A stretch of 7,955 nt of DNA from Candidatus Bathyarchaeota archaeon (GCA_030672945.1 DAOVFL010000036.1:1-7955), one strand, 5' to 3'. Counted from the stretch's first letter, positions 1 to 5,773 are shown. Program-made: numbers and translations. The notes: generated by a model from the sequence alone, not told the origin.

Positions 1-327
1 TTTGTCTTCAATGGTAAACTTAGCCATAAACTCTAAGTACTCATACCCTGACAGATTTTTGTAAGCTCCCGCTTCTTCAGGAAGATAGCTTATGAGCCCA
101 CGGATCTCAGAAGCCTGATTGACAACATCACGACCAAGAACTTTTACAGAACCAGAAGTAGGCTTTAGCAACGTTGAGACAATCCTAAGTGCAGTTGTTT
201 TCCCAGCTCCGTTAGGACCAATGAGACCAAAAATTTCATTTGGCTTCACACAAAAACTTAGACCATCCAGTGCATGAATGCTGCCGAAAATCTTGACTAC
301 GCTTTCCGCTTCAATAGCAAGGCTCAT
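1..327 (-). CDS. ABC transporter ATP-binding protein, N-terminal part (runs off left edge)
   Basis: This is the nucleotide-binding subunit of an ABC transporter, probably an ABC-2 type exporter ATPase that sits on the cytoplasmic face and powers a membrane partner outside the window. The 109 visible residues start MSLAIEAESVVKIFG and include the A-loop region (F14), a perfect Walker A GPNGAGKTT at residues 37-45, and the Q-loop region SYLPEEAGAY, where Glu stands in the usual Gln place, as is common in archaeal members of this type. The signature motif, Walker B and H-loop lie beyond base 1. The ATG at 325-327 is chosen because the family begins a few residues before the first strand and a TATA-like element lies 35-45 bases upstream; there is no clear Shine-Dalgarno sequence. 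The substrate cannot be told from this part. Confidence 0.93.
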   Translation of the reverse strand, partial: MSLAIEAESVVKIFGSIHALDGLSFCVKPNEIFGLIGPNGAGKTTALRIVSTLLKPTSGSVKVLGRDVVNQASEIRGLISYLPEEAGAYKNLSGYEYLEFMAKFTIEDK

Positions 328-361
328 ATCAAAGACGCCGAAGCCTAAAATCTAACATGCA

Positions 362-372
362 CGATTTAAAAG
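362..372 (-). promoter_or_regulatory. TATA box of the ABC ATPase gene
   Basis: On the minus strand the sequence reads CTTTTAAATCG. Transcription from about 25 bases downstream would start near 341, giving a leader of some 14 bases before the ATG at 327. The gene thus probably has its own promoter rather than depending on the ATPase gene that ends at 449. Confidence 0.5.
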
Positions 373-448
373 TTGCGTCTTTAACGACCTTTTCCTCAGT
401 ATAAAGTCATTTTTGAACCTGCGCGCGCTACGCGTTTTCATGCTTATT

Positions 449-2221
449 TCACAGCAGCTTTTTCAAAACCTCTTGCGGGTCAAATTCTTCGCGGGAGCGC
501 ACTGAGGCTTCCTCTACGAAGAGTTGAATTGCATATCGAAGCGCCTCTTCATGTACTGGAATAAAGTCCAGATTCGAATGGAAATAGTTAAGAAGCGAGG
601 CTGCGCAGGCAAACCTGATTGTGTGATCTTCAAGGCGTGCGGAGAATCTTACAAACTCGTGGGGAATATGTTCCAGTATGGCTTCTCTAGCCTTCTCGAC
701 CATTTCCTGTGCTTTTGGGTTAAGCATGACAGGTTTGTGTTGAAACCGTTCTTTCACAAGAGGATGCCTTGTTTCGATTGCATAAACGAGTGCAAGGTGA
801 TCGCGTATTTGTTGCGCGCCTTTTTCGATGTCGATCTTGCCGAACATAAGTCGCATCTGGCTTTGCGCAATCTCTAAGTAACGTTGCTTCGTTAACCGAT
901 GAAGTCGACACAGCATTCTGTCTTCAATAGCGTTGAAGTTTGGGTCTTGAACCGTGACTTCGTATCCTCTGCCAAAGGTTGTTACATTGTAGTTGACACT
1001 GAAGAAGGAATTGAAACGGTAGGGACCAATAACTTCGCGGTGCATCTCATATTTAATTTCACCTCTTTCCATAGCCAGCTTTAACGGTTCCACCATGCCT
1101 TTGTATCTAAACCAATCATTGAACTCTGGAACAATAAAGTTGAAAACTCTGTTAACATAGGCTTGTCCTATACGGATGAAACGTGCGGGGGTTATTCCGC
1201 CGGCGTAACGATTTCGCCCTGGGATTCCATGCGACGGAACTTTAGCATCGGGCTTTCCCAACATCATGTCGCGTGTGGCAAAGCTTTTTCCAGTGCCTGG
1301 CTCTCCGAACAAGGAAAGGTTCCAGCCCGTTCTTTTCCCAGTTTTGCCACGTTGATGAATGATTTTCACGTCCGCCAGCCCATATTGTTGGATGATGCTG
1401 AGCAAGCTGTCGAAGTAGAGAATTTTGCCGAAGAGTTCTTGAAGGTAACCTGCTAACGAGGCTGATGAGAACTGTTTTCCAAACTTAATTGTTGCGTCCA
1501 GCCTATGCCTAAGTAACTCGTTTAAATATTCGTCGAGTTCCCTATCCATTTTCTGAATTATTCTGCGTTCTTCTTCTACATAATCTAGCTCCCTCACCTT
1601 CCCTCTCGCAGCCAGCGTCGGAGAAACAGCTGAAGGCTTCATTTTCAGCGGAGTTGGCGCCATTCCAAGCGCAGACCGAATCAAAGGTAAGGTCTCCTCT
1701 AGAATTTTCCATTCCTGATATTTGTCGCCTTTGTATGAGGTAACTATCACCTTCAATTGTTCAAGCATTTCTAAAATGCGAAGTGGGTCAACACCTTGCT
1801 TTAAGCCACGTTTGATTTCCTTCAAGTTGCTACTTTTTCCAGTTTCAACTAAAACTTTTACAACTGCGTCGCAGTTTTTTCCATACTTCCTTCTTGTCTG
1901 ATGTAACCCCTTTTGAATTTTTTTCCAGGAACTTTCAAGGAGCAGCACGTCGTCTTCAAAGGTGTAGTATCCTCCTCGGAAAACAACCCATTCACGGGGA
2001 CTGTAGGTTTCAAAAACTTCTTTGAGTTGCGTGTCATTTATGGCAGATGCGATTTCGAGGGCAGCGTCGTCTTCTTCAATGTCCCAAGCTGTTGTGAAAC
2101 GTTGAAAATAGGGAATATTTAATTGTTTACCGATACTGAACAGTTTGGTTCTTGGAAAGGCACGTTTCAGGAGAAGTCTACGTTCAACAACTCTGTCGTC
2201 AACCGTCATTTGGCATTTCAC
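449..2221 (-). CDS. AAA+ ATPase with winged-helix-like N-terminal region and MCM-like core
   Basis: A 590-residue protein. Residues 115-185 look like a winged helix (LKEIKRGL, then ILEMLEQLKVIV and KGDKYQEWKI). Residues 212-290 are helical. The ATPase core has Walker A GEPGTGKS (306-313), a Walker B-like NFIVPEFNDW (361-370), the stretch LKLAMERGEIKYE (380-392), which matches the MCM/chelatase-type segment after Walker B, a sensor-1 Asn in FFSVN (410), a likely Arg finger near R435 (IEDRMLCR) and a sensor-2 helix at 525-540 (ARLEDHTIRFACA, compare MCM PRxLExLIRLAEA). This points to the helix-2-insert branch of AAA+ proteins, so DNA or a protein complex is a likely substrate. I do not recognise a named family; it is shorter than MCM and lacks the MCM N-terminal zinc domain. 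It lies 65 bases downstream of the coiled-coil gene on the same strand. The start could be GTG 2221 or ATG 2209. Confidence 0.85.
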   Translation of the reverse strand: MKCQMTVDDRVVERRLLLKRAFPRTKLFSIGKQLNIPYFQRFTTAWDIEEDDAALEIASAINDTQLKEVFETYSPREWVVFRGGYYTFEDDVLLLESSWKKIQKGLHQTRRKYGKNCDAVVKVLVETGKSSNLKEIKRGLKQGVDPLRILEMLEQLKVIVTSYKGDKYQEWKILEETLPLIRSALGMAPTPLKMKPSAVSPTLAARGKVRELDYVEEERRIIQKMDRELDEYLNELLRHRLDATIKFGKQFSSASLAGYLQELFGKILYFDSLLSIIQQYGLADVKIIHQRGKTGKRTGWNLSLFGEPGTGKSFATRDMMLGKPDAKVPSHGIPGRNRYAGGITPARFIRIGQAYVNRVFNFIVPEFNDWFRYKGMVEPLKLAMERGEIKYEMHREVIGPYRFNSFFSVNYNVTTFGRGYEVTVQDPNFNAIEDRMLCRLHRLTKQRYLEIAQSQMRLMFGKIDIEKGAQQIRDHLALVYAIETRHPLVKERFQHKPVMLNPKAQEMVEKAREAILEHIPHEFVRFSARLEDHTIRFACAASLLNYFHSNLDFIPVHEEALRYAIQLFVEEASVRSREEFDPQEVLKKLL

Positions 2222-2240
2222 GCTTATAAAATAACACCTG

Positions 2241-2254
2241 AAGATTTAAAGCAT
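2241..2254 (-). promoter_or_regulatory. TATA box of the AAA+ ATPase gene, implying a leaderless GTG start
   Basis: The minus strand reads TTTAAATCTT with its centre near 2247. Archaeal transcription about 26 bases downstream would begin at or next to the GTG at 2221, so the transcript would be leaderless. An AGGTG at 2232-2236 is 10 bases before GTG, so it could instead act as a weak ribosome binding site on a readthrough message from the coiled-coil gene. Confidence 0.4.
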
Positions 2255-2286
2255 TTAAGAAGCGAGTCGACAGTCTTAACCTTCTT

Positions 2287-3912
2287 TCACTTGGCGTAAG
2301 AGTCTAAAATCTTGCTCTTCTCTTCAGGTTTGATCCAGCCTTCTTTTTGTATTTTTTCCAAGCCCCTTCTCAGCTTTTCTTTAGACTCAGGCAGGTCTAA
2401 AAGATTGTTGGAGTGTCCCATAATCTGCAGTTTCATACTCAGCTTTTTGTCCTTCTTCATTTTTGAAATGAAGGTTGATGAAAACATCTTGTCGAGCGCC
2501 TTAGACGAGGAATGTAAAAGAAGATTTATTCGAGATTCAAGGCTATATTTTCTGAAAGCCTTTTGTATCTTAGTTAAGATACCGCGGTGATCCATTGCCA
2601 CTACTGGCGGATAGGCATAGTAGCGGAGTTTCCTTTTTGATTCGTATCCAACTAGGTAGAAGGGCACATAGACTAGTGTTGATTCTTCTGGTTTCCATGA
2701 GATTGTTACTGCCTTAAGATTTGATGCGTGTTGTTGCTTTTGCTCTTTAAGTTGCTTGATAAGAGTTACTATCGCCAGTGTGTCCGCCTGCAGTTCATCT
2801 ATCTCATTCTTTTTCGCCTGGGTTTCACAGTCCGCCCTAGCTTCAAGCTCAATGACTCTCTTTTTTTCCCTGTCTATCAGATCTTGATAAGCATCGTTCA
2901 ATTTCTTAATGGCAACTTCACATTCTCTATGTGCGCGATCGAGGGTTCTGGAAACTGTCTGAAGCTTTCTTCTAATTGATGATACTTCGTTTTCACAGTC
3001 TTTAAGTTTGTAAGTCCAACGAGCTACCCCTACTTTGTCTCCTCTGTTTTTGCGTATTTCTCTTCTCTTCTTATACTCAACGCTTCTCAATTCAAGCTTT
3101 CTAAGCTGCTTCTCAATCTTTTTCTTCTCCCGAAGTTTTCTCTGCGACCTGCTCTCTCCGGTTCGTGAAATCCACTTCAACTTGGTGTCTCGTTCTGAAA
3201 GTAATCTCTCAATTTGTTGACTTGCTTCAGGTCGTATATGTGACAATTCCGTTTCATAAGCTTCCCGTATTTGACCTATTTCTCGCAGAATCTTTTCCTC
3301 ATGGAATCTTGTCTCCGCGTTTAAAACGTTAATAGCATATTGAAAACCTTTAATCTCCGATTGAATTCGCATCCAGTCTTGAACAAGTTTTTCGGCTGCC
3401 ATTTCCGCTAACTCCTTATTAAGTGTGGGCGGTATCGAAGCGGGTGACACAGTCTTGGTTTCACTTTCAGGAAGCTTTTTTTCTAAATAGGAAAGGATAC
3501 CTGTGTCTGAGATTATTGCTTCCACGGGAACATAACTCTCTACAATGATGCCTTCAAATGTCTTGGCAAAACTTTTGAGCGTATTCCGATAGAACTCTCG
3601 AACCGTCGTGCTTCTTTTGATTTGCTCAGTGAAAAATTCCATATCTGGGGGCTTCGTATAGATGGCGGTGTAAGAGAAGCTTCCTAAGCCGTCTACAATC
3701 ACACATTCGTCTTCCCACGGAACGGCCCACAGAGGATAGTGAAGCTTTGAAATGAAAGAAAGCTTTTCAATCGACACGCCTAAGAATCCACCCTTCTTCC
3801 GGCGCGCCTCTGCAAAACAAAGAAGTGCAGCGATTTCCATATCATCTGTGAAGGGGTTAGCTCTGGAAACGCTTTTGACTACGTATGGCAGAATCAAACG
3901 TGGCAACGACAT
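2287..3912 (-). CDS. Large coiled-coil protein paired with the AAA+ ATPase, function unknown
   Basis: A 541-residue soluble protein with no signal peptide or membrane span. The N-terminal globular part (1-150) holds LHYPLWAVPWED (57-68) followed by CVIVDGLG (70-77). A long, highly charged coiled coil covers about 165-402, with breaks near 225-228 (HIRPE), 249-256 (SRTGESRS) and 288-297 (KNRGDKVGVA). A second beta-type motif, VYVPFYLVGY (414-423) followed by RKLRYYAYPPVV, resembles the first, so the two ends may fold into one head, as in SMC-like rods. The C-terminal 100 residues are helical and basic. There is no Walker motif, so energy would have to come from a partner, plausibly the AAA+ ATPase encoded 65 bases downstream on the same strand; no T-rich terminator separates them, which suggests co-transcription. 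I do not recognise the family. ATG 3912 is the natural start; GGGTG sits too close to be a good ribosome binding site. Confidence 0.82.
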   Translation of the reverse strand: MSLPRLILPYVVKSVSRANPFTDDMEIAALLCFAEARRKKGGFLGVSIEKLSFISKLHYPLWAVPWEDECVIVDGLGSFSYTAIYTKPPDMEFFTEQIKRSTTVREFYRNTLKSFAKTFEGIIVESYVPVEAIISDTGILSYLEKKLPESETKTVSPASIPPTLNKELAEMAAEKLVQDWMRIQSEIKGFQYAINVLNAETRFHEEKILREIGQIREAYETELSHIRPEASQQIERLLSERDTKLKWISRTGESRSQRKLREKKKIEKQLRKLELRSVEYKKRREIRKNRGDKVGVARWTYKLKDCENEVSSIRRKLQTVSRTLDRAHRECEVAIKKLNDAYQDLIDREKKRVIELEARADCETQAKKNEIDELQADTLAIVTLIKQLKEQKQQHASNLKAVTISWKPEESTLVYVPFYLVGYESKRKLRYYAYPPVVAMDHRGILTKIQKAFRKYSLESRINLLLHSSSKALDKMFSSTFISKMKKDKKLSMKLQIMGHSNNLLDLPESKEKLRRGLEKIQKEGWIKPEEKSKILDSYAK

Positions 3913-3944
3913 ACACCCATAGCTAGGTTTCTACTTATTAGAGC

Positions 3945-3970
3945 ACACGTGTTCAACTCTAATATTTTTT
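3945..3970 (-). promoter_or_regulatory. TATA box and 8-base palindrome upstream of the coiled-coil gene
   Basis: The minus strand reads AAAAAATATT at 3961-3970, a TATA-like element that would place transcription near 3939 and give a 27-base leader. Between it and the start lies the perfect palindrome ACACGTGT (3945-3952), where a repressor would block the pre-initiation complex. The operator role is inference. Confidence 0.4.
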
Positions 3971-4102
3971 TCCAACTTCTGAACAAGGAAATGTTCTAGA
4001 AGGAATGACACAGGTTCTTGTCAAAGACATAAAAACTTCAAAGAACTTGAGACAAAAATGTCAAACTTTTCCAAGTCTACTCATAGTTCTAAGATTTATT
4101 CA

Positions 4103-4311
4103 TTAATTATGAAAACAAGTGAGGGGCTGCCTCTCATCTGGCCCATATCCTGTAACACCAATCAAGTCTCTCTTCTCAAACATGAGAACGTTGGCCATAA
4201 CGTCAGAGGTTTTCACACCTTCACCTTTCAAGCTTCCGTTATTTCCTTTGAAAACCACGCTTTATCCGCATGTTTTTTAATGAACCCAGAACAAACTGAG
4301 CCTTGCTTTTA
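4103..4311 (-). pseudogene. Decayed winged-helix-type gene, frameshifted
   Basis: Two minus-strand reading frames abut. The upstream frame (about 4302 to 4228) encodes GFIKKHADKAWFSKEITEA and then stops at TGA 4228-4230. The next frame (4258 to 4103) continues the theme as LKGEGVKTSDVMANVLMFEK, then RDLIGVTGYGPDERQ, and stops at TAA 4103-4105. Joining them through one missing base near 4230 (GCTTG for GCxTTG) gives SKEITEALKGEGVKTSDVMANV, a typical helix-turn-helix followed by a wing (DLIGVTGYGPDERQ). No single frame is open and no start is visible, so this is a relic. Which full-length protein it came from I cannot say. It lies between the module promoter and the degenerate tRNA end. The 84-codon plus-strand frame over the same bases has a non-protein-like composition and is taken as chance. 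Confidence 0.5.
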
Positions 4312-4397
4312 ACTCCGTCTCCCCGCACATCCAAAAACTTAATCAAAAACAAGTTCAAAGCAAAAAATAGGCAAAAATCTTGCTCAGAATAAGATAT

Positions 4398-4423
4398 TAT
4401 GGTAAGGCCGGCCGGATTTAAAC
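4398..4423 (-). repeat. Degenerate copy of the tRNA-Trp 3' end (candidate att remnant)
   Basis: Bases 4398-4423 match 5701-5726, the end of the T-loop, T-stem, acceptor strand and CCA of the tRNA-Trp gene, at 22 of 26 positions, in the same orientation. All four mismatches are G to A on the plus strand. Nothing upstream on the minus strand folds as the rest of a tRNA, so it is a 3' fragment. A duplicated tRNA 3' end is what tRNA-targeting archaeal integrases leave at the far edge of an inserted element; no integrase gene is seen here. Confidence 0.55.
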
Positions 4424-4531
4424 TCAGGATTAGACCGGTTCGAACGCTCAGGAAGCTCTAGTCGAAACGCTAACGAGAAATCACGATGCATTTGAGTTTG
4501 AGAAGGCTTTAGCCAACTAGATTTTTCTAAG

Positions 4532-4611
4532 TTTCTAATTTATGATTAGGTTAGAATGTTATGAACTTCTAAAAATTTCTCCACTTGAAAAAGTATAAAC
4601 CTAGAAAGCTA
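4532..4611 (+). repeat. Duplicated promoter segment, copy 1 (partner at 5221-5310)
   Basis: This stretch and 5221-5310 share the same blocks in the same order: TTTCTAA, TTTATGATTA, GTTATxAACTT or close forms, and TAGAAAGCTA. The distance from TTTATGATTA to TAGAAAGCTA is about 62 bases in both. Copy 1 precedes a 25-codon gene, copy 2 the TFS-like gene. It looks like a copied regulatory region rather than convergent TATA boxes, because matches extend well outside the TATA core. Confidence 0.55.
4592..4600 (+). promoter_or_regulatory. TATA box of the 25-codon gene
   Basis: AGTATAAAC, followed by CTAGAAAGCTA, is placed as in the TFS-like gene promoter. It predicts transcription near 4620, about 20 bases before the ATG at 4640, with GTGAT (4626-4630) as a modest ribosome binding site. 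Confidence 0.45.
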
Positions 4612-4639
4612 TTTAACATAACAATAGTGATGTTGAGAT

Positions 4640-4717
4640 ATGCCAAGTGAAGAGAGTAAAAAAGTAAGGAAGAGAAAATCAATAGCTAAACAAGCAAGAA
4701 AAAGAGGAAAACACTGA
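4640..4717 (+). CDS. Possible 25-residue, highly basic microprotein
   Basis: The frame encodes MPSEESKKVRKRKSIAKQAR followed by KRGKH and a TGA. Twelve of 25 residues are Lys, Arg or His, so it would bind nucleic acid or the ribosome if made; the size and charge recall the 25-residue ribosomal protein eL41, but the sequence does not match it. Support for it being real: a TATA box at 4592-4600, a GTGAT ribosome-binding-type element nine bases upstream, a T-rich stretch just downstream, and a promoter segment copied from (or to) the TFS-like gene. Against it: the length is short enough to arise by chance in A-rich DNA. The transcript could also be a small RNA. Function unknown. Confidence 0.42.
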   Translation: MPSEESKKVRKRKSIAKQARKRGKH

Positions 4718-4733
4718 TTTTCCTTTGGAAACG

Positions 4734-4765
4734 ATTATTTTTCCGCTTTTCTTTCGGTTCTTCCT
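4734..4765 (+). terminator. T-rich terminator candidate after the 25-codon gene
   Basis: Runs of T (4738-4742, then TTTTC and TTTC blocks) follow the TGA at 4717 within 20 bases, as in archaeal intrinsic termination. No stable hairpin is seen or required. Confidence 0.35.
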
Positions 4766-4783
4766 TATTTAACTATTAATACA

Positions 4784-4793
4784 AGAAAAAATC
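4784..4793 (-). terminator. T-tract terminator after the phosphatase gene
   Basis: On the minus strand a run of six T (bases 4786-4791) lies 15-20 bases past the TAA that ends the phosphatase gene. It is the expected form of an archaeal intrinsic terminator. Confidence 0.4.
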
Positions 4794-4805
4794 GAAAAGA
4801 AAGGT

Positions 4806-5204
4806 TTACAAAGAGTTTGCTAGTTCTGTGACTTTGTCTTTGATCTGTTGATAAACCTCCTTAGCATTTTCACTGGACATAAAGTATGGATCTGCAACAT
4901 TCCACATAATTATTTTGTTTTCACATTCCGGACACTTTGTCAACACTGCATCTTTGTGTCTTTGCTCCATAGCCACAATAACATCATATTCTTCAAGGTG
5001 CTTGCTGTCGAGACTTTCTGGAAATCTCTTAAGGTAATGTACAGCTTTTTCTCTTGAAAGGTATCTCTTTGCTTCTTGTGAAATTGGAATAGCAACATGC
5101 AATCCTGCAGAATCCACTTCTATATCTGGCCTTGACTTTTTCAGCAGAGCCTCTGCTAGTGGACTACGATGCGCATTTCCAGAGCATACAAACAATACTC
5201 TCAT
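4806..5204 (-). CDS. Low-molecular-weight protein tyrosine phosphatase family protein
   Basis: A cytoplasmic 132-residue enzyme of the LMW-PTP/ArsC fold, which hydrolyses phosphotyrosine in proteins or, in arsenate-reductase relatives, reduces arsenate. The P-loop CSGNAHRS (C7 nucleophile, R13 phosphate binding, S14) is at the N terminus, exactly as the family requires. DSAGLHV (31-37) is the conserved segment after strand 2, and DPY (105-107) carries the general acid Asp. Length is a little under the usual 140-150 residues. Extra Cys at 91 and 94 (CPEC) could form a redox pair, so a reductase role is not excluded, but the DPY loop favours phosphatase. The ATG at 5204 follows a good GGTGAGG ribosome binding site (5212-5218, 7-base spacer). 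It is divergent from the TFS-like gene, with a shared 131-base control region. Confidence 0.92.
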   Translation of the reverse strand: MRVLFVCSGNAHRSPLAEALLKKSRPDIEVDSAGLHVAIPISQEAKRYLSREKAVHYLKRFPESLDSKHLEEYDVIVAMEQRHKDAVLTKCPECENKIIMWNVADPYFMSSENAKEVYQQIKDKVTELANSL

Positions 5205-5211
5205 GTAGGTT

Positions 5212-5329
5212 CCTCACCAGTTTCTAAATTTCCACTTTATGATTAAGTTTGAGATTTTATAAACTTCTATTTCTTTCTTTGCGTAGAATGTTATAAACTT
5301 AGAAAGCTAATTTATGCTGAGTTTGGTGA
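5212..5329. promoter_or_regulatory. Divergent promoter region between phosphatase and TFS-like genes
   Basis: Minus strand: TTTATAAA at 5256-5263 predicts a start near 5233, then GGTGAGG (5212-5218) before the phosphatase ATG. Plus strand: TTATAAAC at 5291-5298 predicts a start near 5320, then GGTGA (5325-5329) six bases before the TFS-like ATG. Both TATA boxes lie in related blocks (GATTTTATAAACTTCTA and GAATGTTATAAACTTAGAA), so one regulator could act on both genes. The region is copy 2 of the segment at 4532-4611. Confidence 0.55.
5221..5310 (+). repeat. Duplicated promoter segment, copy 2 (partner at 4532-4611)
   Basis: Shares TTTCTAA, TTTATGATTA, TTATAAACTT and TAGAAAGCTA with copy 1, with an extra ATTTCCAC near its left end. 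Confidence 0.55.
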
Positions 5330-5335
5330 CTGGAC

Positions 5336-5662
5336 ATGAAGTTTTGTGATAAGTGTGGCTCTCATATGAAGAAGACTAAGGTTGGTTTTGTTTGTCGAAA
5401 GTGTGGAACCGTGATTCATGCTAGCGCTGGAATTGAAACGGAGAACATGAAGAAGATAGAGCGTTCTAGTTCAATTTACGTAGTGGATAGTTCAGAAGAT
5501 GAATACGTGAAGGTTTCTCAGGTTTGTCCGAAATGTGGAAACACTGAAGCATTCCGATGGTTCTCTGGAGTCTCTGGTGAACACGCGGGTATTAGAAGAG
5601 AAAGAGCGATAGAGCACTTTAAGTGCACAAAGTGTTCTCACTCGTGGAGTGAGGCATCTTAG
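5336..5662 (+). CDS. TFIIS/RPA12-like two-zinc-ribbon protein (TFS family) without the catalytic Asp-Glu
   Basis: A 108-residue protein with the TFS layout: N-terminal zinc ribbon C4-C7/C20-C23, a linker, and a C-terminal ribbon C64-C67/C97-C100. In archaea TFS enters the RNA polymerase funnel and stimulates transcript cleavage through an acidic pair at the tip of the C-terminal hairpin (Q-T-R-[SA]-x-D-E). Here that hairpin reads SGVSGEHAGIRRERAIEH (77-94), about five residues longer, with no Asp-Glu. It may therefore bind polymerase without promoting cleavage, as reported for the Sulfolobus TFS4 paralogue, or be a different polymerase-associated ribbon protein. IYVVDSSEDEYVKV (47-60) precedes the second ribbon. 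The ATG follows GGTGA with a 6-base spacer. Its stop is 40 bases from the 3' end of the convergent tRNA gene. Confidence 0.85.
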   Translation: MKFCDKCGSHMKKTKVGFVCRKCGTVIHASAGIETENMKKIERSSSIYVVDSSEDEYVKVSQVCPKCGNTEAFRWFSGVSGEHAGIRRERAIEHFKCTKCSHSWSEAS

Positions 5663-5735
5663 AAGTAATGAAGCACGCGCAAGTTTTTAAGGGGAGTTTC
5701 TGTGGTGGGGCCGGCCGGATTTGAACCGACGACCT

Positions 5736-5767
5736 TTACCCGGAAACAGTGTTTTAACGCTGTTCCT
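5736..5767 (-). other. Intron 2 of tRNA-Trp with bulge-helix-bulge
   Basis: The flanks form the canonical splicing motif: four-base helix ACCC/GGGT with three-base bulges GTA (5') and AAA (3'), closed inside by GGAACAG/CTGTTTCC. Cutting GT^A and AA^A joins CCCGT to AGGTC, restoring the anticodon stem and a normal variable loop. Confidence 0.8.
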
Positions 5768-5773
5768 ACGGGT

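Noticed and set aside
421..434. GCGCGC-rich stretch before the ABC gene as a regulatory hairpin
   Set aside because: Only a very short self-complementary core; no stem of useful length and no relation to the TATA box at 362-372.
4058..4312. 84-codon plus-strand open frame
   Set aside because: No ribosome binding site, composition rich in Ser, His, Phe and Cys, and it lies opposite the minus-strand winged-helix relic, which reads far better as protein.
4405..4480. Second complete tRNA gene on the minus strand
   Set aside because: Only the 3' end matches; no D-arm, anticodon arm or matching 5' acceptor strand can be folded, and the T-stem is unpaired.
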